Positions 34,294-43,821 of a stretch of 64,000 nucleotides of DNA are shown here, piece after piece. Each line of letters begins with the position of its first letter. The first letter of the stretch is position 1. The notes under the pieces are model-generated. The model made no database searches and had not been told where the DNA came from. It worked only from the letters and a program-made list of their open reading frames with translations. A program made the translations under genes and the position numbers. Origin of the DNA: Paenibacillus albidus (lineage in GTDB: Bacteria; Bacillota; Bacilli; Paenibacillales; Paenibacillaceae); assembly GCF_014644435.1 (NCBI RefSeq), contig NZ_BMKR01000023.1:1-64000 (forward strand), written 5' to 3'.

Positions 34294-35343
34294 ATGAAAA
34301 AGAAGAAAAAAGTGAAAGATAAAATGAAGAAAAGATATATTGCCTTAATTCTTATTTTGATTGTAGCCGCCGGAGGATTTTTGTTCCGCAAACCTTTGGC
34401 TGTGCTGGCCTTTGATCTGTTTTTGTCGGACCAGGTCGAAGCCAAGCTGAAGGATAAGTCGTATGTGCCGCTGGTTAAAGACGATAATAAGGTGAAGCCG
34501 GAACCTATCGTATACAAAAGCGAGCCCTTTTCCCTGATGCTCCTGGGTACGGACCAACGGAAAAATGAAACTGCCCGTTCGGATACCATGATCTATGCAG
34601 TGGTGCGTCCGGAGGATTATAAGCTTCTGCTGATCTCCATCCCGCGCGACACTTACACTGAAATTATCGGCCACAGCGGAGACAAGAAAGACAAAATCAC
34701 GCATGCCTTTGCATTTGGCGGCCAGCAGATGGCCAAGGATACGCTGGAAGCACTGCTGGAGCATGATATTCAATATTATGCCACAATTAATTTTCAGGGG
34801 CTGAAAGATGCCGTTGACGCCATTGGAGGCGTTCCGCTCCCGATCAAGAAGGATATCGTAAACAAAGGCAAGGACCATGAGAAGTTCACGATCAAAGGCG
34901 GCAAAGACAATTACAGTGGTGAAGAGGCCCTGAATTACACGCGTTACCGCGAGGACAGTGACTTTAACCGCACCAAGCGGCAACAGGTATTTATCGATGT
35001 AGTAGCCAATAAGATGCTGTCCATCAGCCAAATCAGCAATATTCCGGAGCTGCTGGAAATCATGGGCGACAATTTCAAGACGGATATTGAGCCGTCCATG
35101 ATCATTAGTCTCGCCAAGAAATTTATGGGCGGCAATGAGATGGATATCTCCAGCTACACGGTACTGGGGGAAGGCAAGAAGATCAATGGCGTCTATTATG
35201 ACATCGCTAACGAAGAGGATCTCGACCAGGCCAAGATGCTGATCGACAACTGGATGAATGCCGGAACACCCGTGGGACAATTAATAGAGCCGGGAAAAGC
35301 CAGCAATGCGCTGGAGCCAAAGGCGACTGGTACAGCACAATAG
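34294..35343 (+). CDS. LCP-family cell-wall polymer ligase (LytR-CpsA-Psr)
   Basis: 349 residues. One N-terminal membrane segment (YIALILILIVAAGGFLF) after a very basic start puts the catalytic domain outside. The LCP domain shows LMLLGTDQRKNETARSDTMIYAVV, ISIPRDTYTEI and YTRYREDSDFNRTKRQQ, with the conserved Arg and Asp that bind pyrophosphate-linked lipid. These enzymes attach wall teichoic acid or other glycopolymers to peptidoglycan. A long, structured leader precedes it. Confidence 0.93.
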   Translation: MKKKKKVKDKMKKRYIALILILIVAAGGFLFRKPLAVLAFDLFLSDQVEAKLKDKSYVPLVKDDNKVKPEPIVYKSEPFSLMLLGTDQRKNETARSDTMIYAVVRPEDYKLLLISIPRDTYTEIIGHSGDKKDKITHAFAFGGQQMAKDTLEALLEHDIQYYATINFQGLKDAVDAIGGVPLPIKKDIVNKGKDHEKFTIKGGKDNYSGEEALNYTRYREDSDFNRTKRQQVFIDVVANKMLSISQISNIPELLEIMGDNFKTDIEPSMIISLAKKFMGGNEMDISSYTVLGEGKKINGVYYDIANEEDLDQAKMLIDNWMNAGTPVGQLIEPGKASNALEPKATGTAQ

Positions 35344-35381
35344 TTCTGAACGGATAAACAAACAAATAGGATATATCAAAA

Positions 35382-35418
35382 TGCAGCAGCCATGGAGAAT
35401 GTTAGTGGCTGCTGCTTG
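35382..35418 (+). terminator. Hairpin after the LCP gene
   Basis: GCAGCAGCCA / TGGCTGCTGC, a ten-pair stem with a loop of about 14 bases, followed by TTGCTGTC. It lacks a good T run, so its role as terminator is uncertain. Confidence 0.5.
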
Positions 35419-35540
35419 CTGTCTTCGTGGTATAATGGAGTGGAACTATTCATTGGCCGCCGCGTATAACTACAGGGTCTTAGTGAAAGTGGAGGGTAAA
35501 GAACGTTATTCCTTCGGAACTCTTTGAGGAGGATCAAGAC

Positions 35541-35966
35541 ATGAACATTGCATTTTTTTTGCTCCCGAAACAGGAGGTAGCCTGTGTGACGCTGGATTCA
35601 ACGCTGCGTCAGACGCTGGAGCGGATGGAGTATCATCGCTATACCGCCGTGCCGATTCTGAACCGGAATGGAGAGTATGCCGGTACCGTAACGGAAGGTG
35701 ACCTGCTCTGGTATATGAAGGATTCTGACGGCAAGGTTACTTTTGAGAATGCTTCCAAATATCTGCTTAAGGATGTGCCGCTGCGGATGAACAACCGGCC
35801 AGTCTCGATTGAAGCCGATATGGAAGATTTGATCAATCTGGCCAAGGTGCAGAATTTTGTGCCTGTGGTTGATGACATGAATCGGTTCATTGGCATAGTT
35901 CGGCGGAGTCAAGTCATAGAATATTGCGAGAAGTTTGTTTCCAGGGAATCCCAGGAATCGCTGTAA
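35541..35966 (+). CDS. CBS-domain protein
   Basis: 141 residues made of two CBS motifs (VACVTLDSTLRQTLERMEYHR and later RFIGIVRRSQVIEY), a Bateman module that usually binds adenosine nucleotides. No catalytic domain is attached, so it is probably a small regulator. The RBS GAGGAGG precedes the ATG. It lies upstream of the mazG-like gene with a terminator between them. Confidence 0.85.
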   Translation: MNIAFFLLPKQEVACVTLDSTLRQTLERMEYHRYTAVPILNRNGEYAGTVTEGDLLWYMKDSDGKVTFENASKYLLKDVPLRMNNRPVSIEADMEDLINLAKVQNFVPVVDDMNRFIGIVRRSQVIEYCEKFVSRESQESL

Positions 35967-35999
35967 AACGCAAGTGACAGCGGCATTACACGAACCAAG

Positions 36000-36037
36000 G
36001 CCTGTATTTCCGGCGATAGCGGAATGCAGGCTTTTTT
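36000..36037 (+). terminator. Terminator after the CBS gene
   Basis: GCCTGTATTTCCG / CGGAATGCAGGC stem with small mismatches, followed by six T residues. Confidence 0.88.
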
Positions 36038-36129
36038 AAAGGGGGGCCTGCGCCTGGGGAGCTGCCGTGAAGCCGGGATACTTTTATGCTATAATCGGGA
36101 ATAAAGCATTTTGCCGGAGGTAGAGAGAC

Positions 36130-36441
36130 GTGCCCAATGTGCCGAAGGATCTGGATGTGGCCAAACGTGCCAAAGTCATCGAATGGCTCAAGACGGAAGT
36201 GATCGATCAAGTCTCACGGTTATTCAAAGCCTTATGGGAAGGCAGTACAGCCCGTGTGGGCGACAGCTTGGCCAGTCTGATTATGAGCTCTTACATTCTC
36301 GGCCGCAGATTGGGTATTCCCTATCGTGAGCTCGATGATGTACTGCTGGAGAAGCTTAAAAAGCACAGGCAGGAAGGACATCAGCTGGAAGAGTGGTACC
36401 AGGATATATCTGCATTAGAAGAACATATGCGTAAGAGGTGA
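36130..36441 (+). CDS. MazG-like family protein
   Basis: 103 residues, helical: AKRAKVIEWLKTEVIDQVSRLFKALWE, then DSLASLIMSSYILGRRLGI and LDDVLLEKLKKHRQEGHQLEEW. This matches the MazG-like family found next to the DUF2232/gdpP cluster in Bacillales; the EExxE residues of true MazG pyrophosphatases are not clear, so activity is uncertain. Start GTG after GCCGGAGG. It is six bases from the next gene. Confidence 0.8.
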   Translation: MPNVPKDLDVAKRAKVIEWLKTEVIDQVSRLFKALWEGSTARVGDSLASLIMSSYILGRRLGIPYRELDDVLLEKLKKHRQEGHQLEEWYQDISALEEHMRKR

Positions 36442-36447
36442 ATACTG

Positions 36448-37365
36448 TTGAAATTTCGCTGGACATCGGTAGCCTGGAGTGTTGCTTACCTGCTCTTGCT
36501 GCTTTCTTTATCAACTCCATTGCTCATCATCACCACTCTGTTTATGATTATTCCAGCCGTGGTTCTGTTCACTACACTGAGCACCAAGCAGTTCATTCTG
36601 CATCTGTTGCCGGTTCTTCTCATCGTGAGCTTGATTACACCCATGTATTTAATTATCGTTGCCTATTTTATATTGCCGGCTCTAATCATGGGCCGCTGGT
36701 ATAAGAAACGCGCTTCCGCCCTGTCCACAATCCTTGCCGGTACGATTACCATCATTGGAGAGTTTCTGCTGCTCTTGCTGCTAGGCAAGGCGTTATTTAA
36801 TTTTGATCTCTCGAGTTATGTTAATGATGTGCTGCAACTGGTTACATCGCCGTTGTCGGATTTCGGAAGCACGAACCCGCTGCTTAGCGATATGAGTATT
36901 ACTTCCGAAGAAGTGCGGCAAATCAGCTATATGACAGTTCAAATGATTCCGATGACCATGATTGTCACCTCGTTTCTGATAGCTGTTATTACACACTCTA
37001 TTGTTCGTCCAATCCTGAACAGTATGGAATATGCGGTGCCGAGACTGGCTCCTGCGCGTGAATGGAGACTTCCAAGATCATTTATCTGGTACTATTTGCT
37101 CGGCGTAGTGATCCAACTTTTGTTCTCCGGTGCAAACAGCAATTTTATGCTGATGATCTCTGCCAATCTGCTTCCTTTATTGCGAATCGGATTTATGATT
37201 CAGGCCATCGGATTTTTCTTTTTTGTAGCGCATGAGCAGAAATGGAATAAAATTGTTCCAATCCTGCTGGCTGTTCCCATTATTCTGTTGCCGCCGCTGC
37301 GGATTATCGGCATCATCGATCTGGTATTCCCACTACGTGAGCTTGTGACGAAATCGAAACGATAG
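36448..37365 (+). CDS. yybS: DUF2232 (YybS-type) membrane protein
   Basis: 305 residues, starting at TTG. It has about eight hydrophobic segments across its length (for example SVAYLLLLLSLSTPLLIITTL in two halves, and ILPALIMGRWYKKRASAL). YybS lies directly ahead of gdpP in Bacillus subtilis; the function is unknown, although the family resembles membrane proteins with an ECF-like fold. Eleven bases separate it from gdpP, so they are likely co-transcribed. Confidence 0.88.
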   Translation: MKFRWTSVAWSVAYLLLLLSLSTPLLIITTLFMIIPAVVLFTTLSTKQFILHLLPVLLIVSLITPMYLIIVAYFILPALIMGRWYKKRASALSTILAGTITIIGEFLLLLLLGKALFNFDLSSYVNDVLQLVTSPLSDFGSTNPLLSDMSITSEEVRQISYMTVQMIPMTMIVTSFLIAVITHSIVRPILNSMEYAVPRLAPAREWRLPRSFIWYYLLGVVIQLLFSGANSNFMLMISANLLPLLRIGFMIQAIGFFFFVAHEQKWNKIVPILLAVPIILLPPLRIIGIIDLVFPLRELVTKSKR

Positions 37366-37376
37366 GGTGAGGGTTC

Positions 37377-39383
37377 ATGCCTAAATTTCTGCAAAGACGC
37401 TGGCACGGCTATCATACCGTATGGGCGTTCATGCTGCTGCTGGTTCTTATTATCGTAGTCAGCATCTATAACTGGGTCCTGGGTGTCGCCAGTTTGTTCC
37501 TTGCCGGCACCCTGTGCTTCTCCATGCTGAAAGCGGAAATATCGTTTCGGCGCAATCTGGTGGAGTACATCAACGGGTTGTCCTTTAGAATTAAACGGGT
37601 AGAAGGAGAAGCGGTCAGCATGCTTCCGCTAGGGATTGTGCTGTACAGCGAGGATCGGTCCATCGAATGGAACAACCGGTATGCTGGCGAGATTTTTGCA
37701 CGCAAGTCTCTCGTAGGGGAGCCCATAGGGGAGCTTTTGCCGGATGTTGTCCCTGCTCTTGCAGGCAGCGCACAAGGAAAGCGGGAGGCGGCCAAAGAGA
37801 ATCTCCTGAAGGATTCGAGGCTGGAAATCCATGTTGATGAGCGTTACTATCAAGTAGTCATTATTCCAAGTGAGCGTCTTCTGTACCTGTATGATATTAC
37901 GGAGCTTGTGGTGCTTCGCGAACGTTATGAAGAAGAAAAGCTGGCTATCGGCATTGTGATGATGGACAACCTGGACGAGTCTGCCCAAGGAATGGACGAC
38001 CAGCAGCGCACCTCACTGATTGCCAAAGTGACCAGTGAAATCACCGAATGGAGCAAGCAGTATGAAGTCTATCTGCGCCGCTTGTCCTCCGAGCGTTACC
38101 TGATGCTGCTGAATCACCGCAGCCTGCAGGCGCTGGAGGAGAGCAGGTTCGTCATTCTTGATGAGGTGCGGGAGATGACTGCGGATCTTAAGGTGCCGAT
38201 GACCCTGAGTATCGGACTTGCTTTTGGAGCCGATTCTGCCAGTGAGCTGGGGGCGCTGGCCCAGTCCAGTCTCGATATGGCGCTTGGACGCGGAGGCGAT
38301 CAGGCGGCAGTCAAAGCAGGCCAAAGGCTGTCCTTCTATGGAGGCAAGAGCAACGCCGCAGAGAAGCGGACAAGGGTAAGGGCGCGCGTGATTGCCCATG
38401 CCCTGCGTGACCTAATGCAGGAGAGTGACCGTGTGCTCATTATGGGACACCGGATTCCTGACATCGATGCTGTAGGCGCAGCCATCGGTCTACTCAAAGC
38501 GGCACAAATGTACAATGTGGAAGCTAATATTGTCATGGAGGGTCCTAACCCGTCCATTACCCGCATGCTGGAGCAGATCCGCAAGGACGAGGAGCTGAAC
38601 CGATCGTTTATCTCCACGGAGCAGGCGATGCAGGTTATTACGGAGCACACGCTGCTGATTGTAGTCGATACGCATAAAGCATCGATGACGATGGAGCCCA
38701 GACTGGTCCAGCATGCCAGCCGGATTGTAGTTGTGGACCATCACCGCAGAGGTGAGGAATTTATCAACGAGGCTGTGCTGGTATATCTGGAACCGTATGC
38801 TTCCTCTACCTGTGAATTGGTAACGGAGCTGCTGCAATATATCCACGACAAAGTGAAGCTGAGCCCGCTGGAGGCAACGATGCTGCTGGCCGGGATTACC
38901 GTGGATACGAAACATTTCGCACTGCATACGGGGTCGCGAACCTTTGAAGCAGCAGGTTTTCTGCGGCGGATTGGAGCGGACACGATTCTAATTCAACGCA
39001 TGCTGAAGGAAGATCTGCAGGAGTATATCTCCAAAGCCGAGATTATCAAGCATGCGCGGATGGTCTATGACCATATTGCCTTGGTGGTTACGGCACCGGG
39101 GATGAAGATTCCACAGCTGCTGATTGCTCAGACTGCGGATACGCTGCTGGGCATGACGAATGTAGTGGCTTCGTTTGTCATCAGCGAGCGCCCTGATGGA
39201 CTGATCGGCATCAGTGCCCGCTCATTAGGGCGAATGAATGTGCAGGTGGTTATGGAGAAGTTGGGCGGAGGCGGGCATTTGTCCAACGCTGCCGTACAGC
39301 TGGAAGGAACATGCAAGGAAGCAGAGGCCAGACTGCTGAAAGTGCTGGCTGAAATTGAAGCGAAAGAGGGGCTATTCGAATGA
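37377..39383 (+). CDS. gdpP: Cyclic di-AMP phosphodiesterase GdpP
   Basis: 668 residues: two membrane segments (WAFMLLLVLIIVVSIYNW), a degenerate PAS domain, a degenerate GGDEF domain (LGAL region, without GGDEF) and a DHH/DHHA1 catalytic part. Catalytic residues are in GHRIPDIDAVGAAIG and VVVDHHRRGEEF, and GGGGHLSNAAVQLEG is the DHHA1 end. It degrades c-di-AMP, controlling potassium homeostasis and cell-wall stress. It overlaps rplI by four bases (ATGA). Confidence 0.96.
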   Translation: MPKFLQRRWHGYHTVWAFMLLLVLIIVVSIYNWVLGVASLFLAGTLCFSMLKAEISFRRNLVEYINGLSFRIKRVEGEAVSMLPLGIVLYSEDRSIEWNNRYAGEIFARKSLVGEPIGELLPDVVPALAGSAQGKREAAKENLLKDSRLEIHVDERYYQVVIIPSERLLYLYDITELVVLRERYEEEKLAIGIVMMDNLDESAQGMDDQQRTSLIAKVTSEITEWSKQYEVYLRRLSSERYLMLLNHRSLQALEESRFVILDEVREMTADLKVPMTLSIGLAFGADSASELGALAQSSLDMALGRGGDQAAVKAGQRLSFYGGKSNAAEKRTRVRARVIAHALRDLMQESDRVLIMGHRIPDIDAVGAAIGLLKAAQMYNVEANIVMEGPNPSITRMLEQIRKDEELNRSFISTEQAMQVITEHTLLIVVDTHKASMTMEPRLVQHASRIVVVDHHRRGEEFINEAVLVYLEPYASSTCELVTELLQYIHDKVKLSPLEATMLLAGITVDTKHFALHTGSRTFEAAGFLRRIGADTILIQRMLKEDLQEYISKAEIIKHARMVYDHIALVVTAPGMKIPQLLIAQTADTLLGMTNVVASFVISERPDGLIGISARSLGRMNVQVVMEKLGGGGHLSNAAVQLEGTCKEAEARLLKVLAEIEAKEGLFE

Positions 39384-39826
39384 AAGTGATTTTTCTGCAA
39401 GATGTGAAGGGTCAAGGCAAGAAGGGTCAGGTTAAAGAGGTATCGGAAGGTTATGCATCCAACTTCCTGCTGCCGCGGGGACTGGTTCGTCCGGCAACAC
39501 AGGGCAATGTAAAAACGCTTGAGAATCAGGCGGCTGCCGAGCAGCGGCGCAAGGACAACGAGAAGGAGGAAGCACAGCAACTGGGCAAGAAGCTGGATGA
39601 GCTGACGCTGACGCTGAAAGCCAAAGCAGGCGAGGGTGGCCGGTTGTTCGGTGCCATCACCAGCAAGCAGATTGCAGAGACCCTGGCTTCCACCGAAGGC
39701 ATCACGATCGACAAACGCAAAATTGAACTGGGTGAGCCGATTCGTCATCTGGGAGTTATTCAGGTAACTGTTAAACTTCACACGGAGGTCAAAGCTACAC
39801 TCAAGGTTCAGGTAACGGAGGAGTAG
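39380..39826 (+). CDS. rplI: 50S ribosomal protein L9
   Basis: 148 residues, MKVIFLQDVKGQGKKGQVKE and NFLLPRGLVRPAT as the N-terminal domain, then a long charged helix and the C-terminal domain with FGAITSKQIAETL. The overlap with gdpP and the one-base gap to dnaB give the usual yybS-gdpP-rplI-dnaB operon. Confidence 0.98.
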   Translation: MKVIFLQDVKGQGKKGQVKEVSEGYASNFLLPRGLVRPATQGNVKTLENQAAAEQRRKDNEKEEAQQLGKKLDELTLTLKAKAGEGGRLFGAITSKQIAETLASTEGITIDKRKIELGEPIRHLGVIQVTVKLHTEVKATLKVQVTEE

Positions 39827-39827
39827 T

Positions 39828-41189
39828 ATGGGTGGAGATCTCTTTTTCGATCGGGTTCCCCCGCAGAATCTGGAAGCGGAGCAGGCTGTAATAGGGGCTA
39901 TTCTGCTGCAGGATGAGGCACTGATTACCGCCATGGAGCGGGTGAATACCGAAGACTTCTACGATAAACCGCATCAAATGATATTTGATGCGATGGTGCA
40001 GCTCGGAGAAGAGAGCCAGCCGATAGATCTGATTACGCTGACGTCCAGACTGCAGGACAAAGGACAGCTCGAAGACATCGGCGGTGTAAGCTACCTGGCC
40101 AAGCTGGCTCACGCAGTACCGACGGCTGCCAATGTGGATTACTATGCGCAGATTATTGAAGAGAAGGCTATGCTGCGGAGGCTGATCCGTACAGCAACGC
40201 AAATTGTCAGCGAAGGATATACGGGCGGCGAAGATGTAGCCGACATGCTGAGCGATGCGGAGCGGCGGATTCTGGAAATCTCCAACCGGCGAAGCGGCAG
40301 CGGGTTCATCGCGATCCAGGATGTGCTGATGCAGGTATTTGACCGGGTGGAGCTGCTTCATATGAACAAAGGGAATACCTCCGGTATCCCGTCCGGCTTT
40401 GCTGACCTGGATCATATGACCAATGGCTTCCAGCGCAATGACCTGATCATTGTGGCGGCCCGGCCTTCCGTAGGGAAGACGGCGTTTGCCCTGAATATTG
40501 CCCAGAATGTGGCTGTACGGGCCAAAGAGACGGTAGCCATATTCAGTCTGGAAATGTCGGCTCCGCAGCTGGTTCAGCGGATGATTTGCGCCGAGGCCAA
40601 CCTCGATGCCAATACAATGCGTACCGGAGAATTCAAAAGTGATGATGACTGGTCCAAGCTGACCATGGGAATTCAATCCTTGTCGGAAGCGCAGATCTAT
40701 ATCGATGATACGCCAGGGGTTACGGTTACAGATATCCGTGCAAAGTGCCGGAGACTGAAGAAGGAGAAAGGCTTGGGCATGATCGTCATTGACTACTTGC
40801 AGCTCATTCAGGGCCGAGGCAAAGGCGGAGAAAACCGCCAGCAGGAGGTATCGGAGATTTCCCGTACGCTCAAGCAGATTGCCCGTGAGCTGGATGTGCC
40901 TGTAATTGCCCTCTCCCAGCTTAGCCGGGGTGTGGAGCAGCGTCAGGATAAACGCCCGATGATGAGTGACCTGCGGGAATCCGGTTCAATCGAGCAGGAT
41001 GCCGACATTGTAGCCTTTTTATACCGCGATGATTATTACAATCAGGATACGGAAAAGAAAAATATTATCGAAATCATTATTGCCAAACAACGTAACGGTC
41101 CTGTGGGAACCGTGGAGCTAGTATTTCTAAAAAATTTCAACAAGTTCGTCAACTACGAGCGTGCACACGCTGAACCTTTTGCAGGTTAA
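39828..41189 (+). CDS. dnaB: Replicative DNA helicase
   Basis: 453 residues (called DnaC in B. subtilis). The N-terminal domain LEAEQAVIGAILLQDEAL precedes the RecA-like motor with Walker A ARPSVGKTAFALNIAQ, FSLEMSAPQL and IVIDYLQLIQGRG; the C-terminal part has LSQLSRGVEQRQDKRPMMSDL. It unwinds DNA at the fork as a hexamer. GGAGGAGT precedes the start. Confidence 0.98.
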   Translation: MGGDLFFDRVPPQNLEAEQAVIGAILLQDEALITAMERVNTEDFYDKPHQMIFDAMVQLGEESQPIDLITLTSRLQDKGQLEDIGGVSYLAKLAHAVPTAANVDYYAQIIEEKAMLRRLIRTATQIVSEGYTGGEDVADMLSDAERRILEISNRRSGSGFIAIQDVLMQVFDRVELLHMNKGNTSGIPSGFADLDHMTNGFQRNDLIIVAARPSVGKTAFALNIAQNVAVRAKETVAIFSLEMSAPQLVQRMICAEANLDANTMRTGEFKSDDDWSKLTMGIQSLSEAQIYIDDTPGVTVTDIRAKCRRLKKEKGLGMIVIDYLQLIQGRGKGGENRQQEVSEISRTLKQIARELDVPVIALSQLSRGVEQRQDKRPMMSDLRESGSIEQDADIVAFLYRDDYYNQDTEKKNIIEIIIAKQRNGPVGTVELVFLKNFNKFVNYERAHAEPFAG

Positions 41190-41208
41190 GTATAATTATG
41201 ATCATATC

Positions 41209-41247
41209 CGAACGATTGCACTCTACGGGGTGTGATCGTTCGTTTTT
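41209..41247 (+). terminator. Terminator after dnaB
   Basis: CGAACGAT / ATCGTTCG stem, extended by CAC/GTG, followed by TTTTT. Confidence 0.88.
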
Positions 41248-41249
41248 AT

Positions 41250-41278
41250 TTGACTTTGAAAATTCCGGCTGTTAAACT
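41250..41278 (+). promoter_or_regulatory. purA promoter
   Basis: TTGACT (41250-41255) and TAAACT (41273-41278) are separated by 17 bases. The transcript would carry a leader of about 115 bases that includes the palindrome at 41371. Confidence 0.65.
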
Positions 41279-41370
41279 TGGTATTGTGCTTTGGCGGGGT
41301 AAACCGCTTGGGCGTCCGGAGGGCTACGTACATAAGCTAGACGTGCAGAGCCCATATTATTATAAATAAT

Positions 41371-41386
41371 GGTGCTCGCGAGCACC
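41371..41386. promoter_or_regulatory. Perfect 16-bp palindrome before the purA ribosome site
   Basis: GGTGCTCGCGAGCACC lies five bases ahead of the purA GGAGG. In RNA it would form a tight hairpin next to the ribosome site, and in DNA it could be an operator. It is not a PurR box. Confidence 0.5.
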
Positions 41387-41401
41387 TACGGAGGAATGAA
41401 C

Positions 41402-42688
41402 ATGTCAACGGTAGTCGTCGTGGGAACACAATGGGGAGACGAAGGCAAAGGGAAGATCACTGACTTTCTGGCAGAGAGCGCAGATGTGGTCGCTCGGTAT
41501 CAAGGAGGCAACAATGCCGGTCACACGATTCTGATTGACGGAAAGAAGTATAAGCTCAGCTTGATTCCATCGGGTGTATTTTATAAAGAGAAAACTTGTG
41601 TCATCGGGAACGGCATGGTGATTAACCCGGCTGCGCTGATTGAAGAAATTAATTATATTCATGAGAATGGATTCGATACAGACAACCTGGTCGTCAGCGA
41701 TCGGGCTCATGTCATTATGCCTTATCATATGCTCCTGGATGCCCTGGAGGAAGACCGCAAGGGCCCGAACAAGATCGGTACCACGCGTAAAGGAATTGGC
41801 CCATGCTACATGGACAAGGCTGCACGCAACGGTATCCGCATTGCCGATCTGATGGATGCAGAGGAATTTGAATTAAGACTCCGCCACTTGATGGAAGAGA
41901 AGAACCAGGTCATTACGCAGGTATATGGCGCTGAACCGCTGGATGTGGAAGAGATCCTGACTCAGTACCTGGAGTATGCGGAAGTGCTGCGCAAATATGT
42001 TACAGATACCTCAGTTGTGCTGAATGAGGCGATTGATGCCGATTCGAGAGTCTTGTTCGAAGGCGCGCAAGGGGTCATGCTGGATATTGACCAAGGGACT
42101 TACCCTTATGTAACTTCATCCAATCCATCCGCTGGCGGTGTCTGCATCGGTTCCGGGGTAGGACCTTCCAAGATCAAACAGGTTATCGGTGTGGCCAAGT
42201 CCTATACAACACGTGTTGGCGATGGTCCATTCCCGACAGAGCTGAATGATGCAACCGGTGATTATATCCGGGAGACGGGTCATGAATACGGTACGGTTAC
42301 CGGCCGTGCGCGCCGTGTCGGCTGGTTCGACAGTGTAGTGGTACGTCATGCCCGCCGTGTCAGCGGCATTACCGGTCTGTCCCTGAATTCACTTGATGTG
42401 CTCAGCGGACTGGAGACGGTAAAGATCTGCACCGGCTATAAATTCCGTGGCGAGGTCATCACACATTACCCGGCCAGCCTCAAAATGCTGGCAGAATGCG
42501 AAGCAGTGTATGAAGAGCTTCCGGGCTGGAGTGAGGACGTTACCTCTGCGAAGACGCTCGAAGATCTGCCGGCGAATACACGCAGATACGTAGAACGGGT
42601 ATCGGAACTGACAGGTATTCCTATTGCCATCTTCTCTGTAGGACGCAACCGGGAACAGACCAATCAAGTTATGCCCATTTATATCTAA
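41402..42688 (+). CDS. purA: Adenylosuccinate synthetase
   Basis: 428 residues, opening STVVVVGTQWGDEGKGKITDF with the GTP-binding GDEGKGK loop; later GVGPSKIKQVIGVAKSYTTRVG and YKFRGE. It joins IMP and aspartate with GTP, the first step from IMP to AMP. The ATG at 41402 is preceded by GGAGG; an in-frame ATG at 41369 lacks a ribosome site and would put the palindrome inside the gene. Confidence 0.98.
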   Translation: MSTVVVVGTQWGDEGKGKITDFLAESADVVARYQGGNNAGHTILIDGKKYKLSLIPSGVFYKEKTCVIGNGMVINPAALIEEINYIHENGFDTDNLVVSDRAHVIMPYHMLLDALEEDRKGPNKIGTTRKGIGPCYMDKAARNGIRIADLMDAEEFELRLRHLMEEKNQVITQVYGAEPLDVEEILTQYLEYAEVLRKYVTDTSVVLNEAIDADSRVLFEGAQGVMLDIDQGTYPYVTSSNPSAGGVCIGSGVGPSKIKQVIGVAKSYTTRVGDGPFPTELNDATGDYIRETGHEYGTVTGRARRVGWFDSVVVRHARRVSGITGLSLNSLDVLSGLETVKICTGYKFRGEVITHYPASLKMLAECEAVYEELPGWSEDVTSAKTLEDLPANTRRYVERVSELTGIPIAIFSVGRNREQTNQVMPIYI

Positions 42689-42712
42689 TCTATCTAAGCA
42701 GTACAACTTGCG

Positions 42713-42737
42713 GAGGCCTCGAGAGAGGCCTCTTTTT
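42713..42737 (+). terminator. Terminator after purA
   Basis: GAGGCCTC-GAGA-GAGGCCTC followed by TTTTT. Confidence 0.92.
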
Positions 42738-42858
42738 CGTATGCTCAAACCGCCAAAGGTTTCCCAAGGCCTGTTCTGGTCAATACTGGAAGAATAGATG
42801 GAACATGGACTGGATTCTCCAGAGATGAAACAGGAGAGACGCGAGAGGAGAAGTGAAG

Positions 42859-43518
42859 ATGAGGTTGGTTAAACGCGCACTGGGTGTGTGCCTGATTGTG
42901 GTGCTGGCAAGCACACTTTCTATCCTGACGACGGGCGTGGTGGTGAATGCTTATGTTCAATCCCTGCTGGCCGGCTTGGATATTAAAGTGGACACACCTG
43001 CTCCAGGAATAGGCGGTTTGATGCGGACGATTATAGGGATGGACAGCAAGCCAGAGCCCAAAAAGGATGCCGGTGATTCCGATCAGGCGACCTCCAGTGT
43101 GCAGGAAGAGAAAGCAGATGACGTCAACGAGAAGCCGCCTGCCCATAACGGGGAGACGCCTGCCGGGGAGACAGTGCCGGAGGATTCCTTGCCAGTTATG
43201 GGACAAGCCTCTACGGATTCAGCAGCAAGTGGAGATGGCCAAAGCGATAGTGCACTCGATCAGCAATTGGTCATGACCTCTGAGGAGATGACAGAACTTA
43301 AGGACAGTTTGCCCTCCGCAGAGAAGGTCAATATTTTCAATATACTGATGGCCAAGCTGCCGCAGGAGGAGATGCAGAAAATCTCTGCTGCGATGGAAGA
43401 CGGGTTGACCGAAACCGAGGTCCAGGAGCTGAAACAGGTTATTGCCAAGTACGTAGATCCGGATGAATACGACACCCTGTTGAAAATGCTTACACCGACG
43501 GAAGCGGCAACGCCTTAA
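42859..43518 (+). CDS. Hypothetical membrane-anchored protein
   Basis: A 219-residue protein that I do not recognise. An N-terminal segment ALGVCLIVVLASTLSILTTG is one membrane helix or signal peptide. The middle (residues 60-130) is rich in Asp, Glu, Pro and Ser and likely disordered. The last 75 residues are helical and charged (EEMQKISAAMEDGLTETEVQ, then KYVDPDEYDTLLKML), a short globular or coiled domain facing outside. The ATG at 42859 is nine bases after GAGAGGAG. It is a monocistronic unit between two terminators. Confidence 0.75.
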   Translation: MRLVKRALGVCLIVVLASTLSILTTGVVVNAYVQSLLAGLDIKVDTPAPGIGGLMRTIIGMDSKPEPKKDAGDSDQATSSVQEEKADDVNEKPPAHNGETPAGETVPEDSLPVMGQASTDSAASGDGQSDSALDQQLVMTSEEMTELKDSLPSAEKVNIFNILMAKLPQEEMQKISAAMEDGLTETEVQELKQVIAKYVDPDEYDTLLKMLTPTEAATP

Positions 43519-43580
43519 AATTAGAAACCGTCACTTTTTGGACACCAAGCTGCTGTTTAATAGTCATATTTATACAAAAA

Positions 43581-43602
43581 ACCCGCGATTTACGCGGGTT
43601 TT
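43581..43602 (+). terminator. Terminator before the M23 gene
   Basis: ACCCGCG / CGCGGGT stem followed by TTTT, about 60 bases past the hypothetical gene. Confidence 0.85.
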
Positions 43603-43821
43603 ATCCTGTCTGTAAAGTTGAAATTGTTATTCCGCCTATGGTACAGTAAACAAGGACCATATTCGGTTAAAGTTTTGTAACCTTTTTGGACTTCAAGAAC
43701 CTCAAGATCATTCGTACTAATTCAGACAGAAATATATAAGCGGCAATGTATATACGAGGGGAAATACTATAAGCTTACCATCTTTACATGTGTGAATGGG
43801 TGGACTGAAAGGGAGAGTTTC

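Noticed and set aside
34345..35280. A 311-codon open frame on the minus strand
   Set aside because: It is antisense to the LCP gene, which shows the family motifs and a start with upstream ribosome site.
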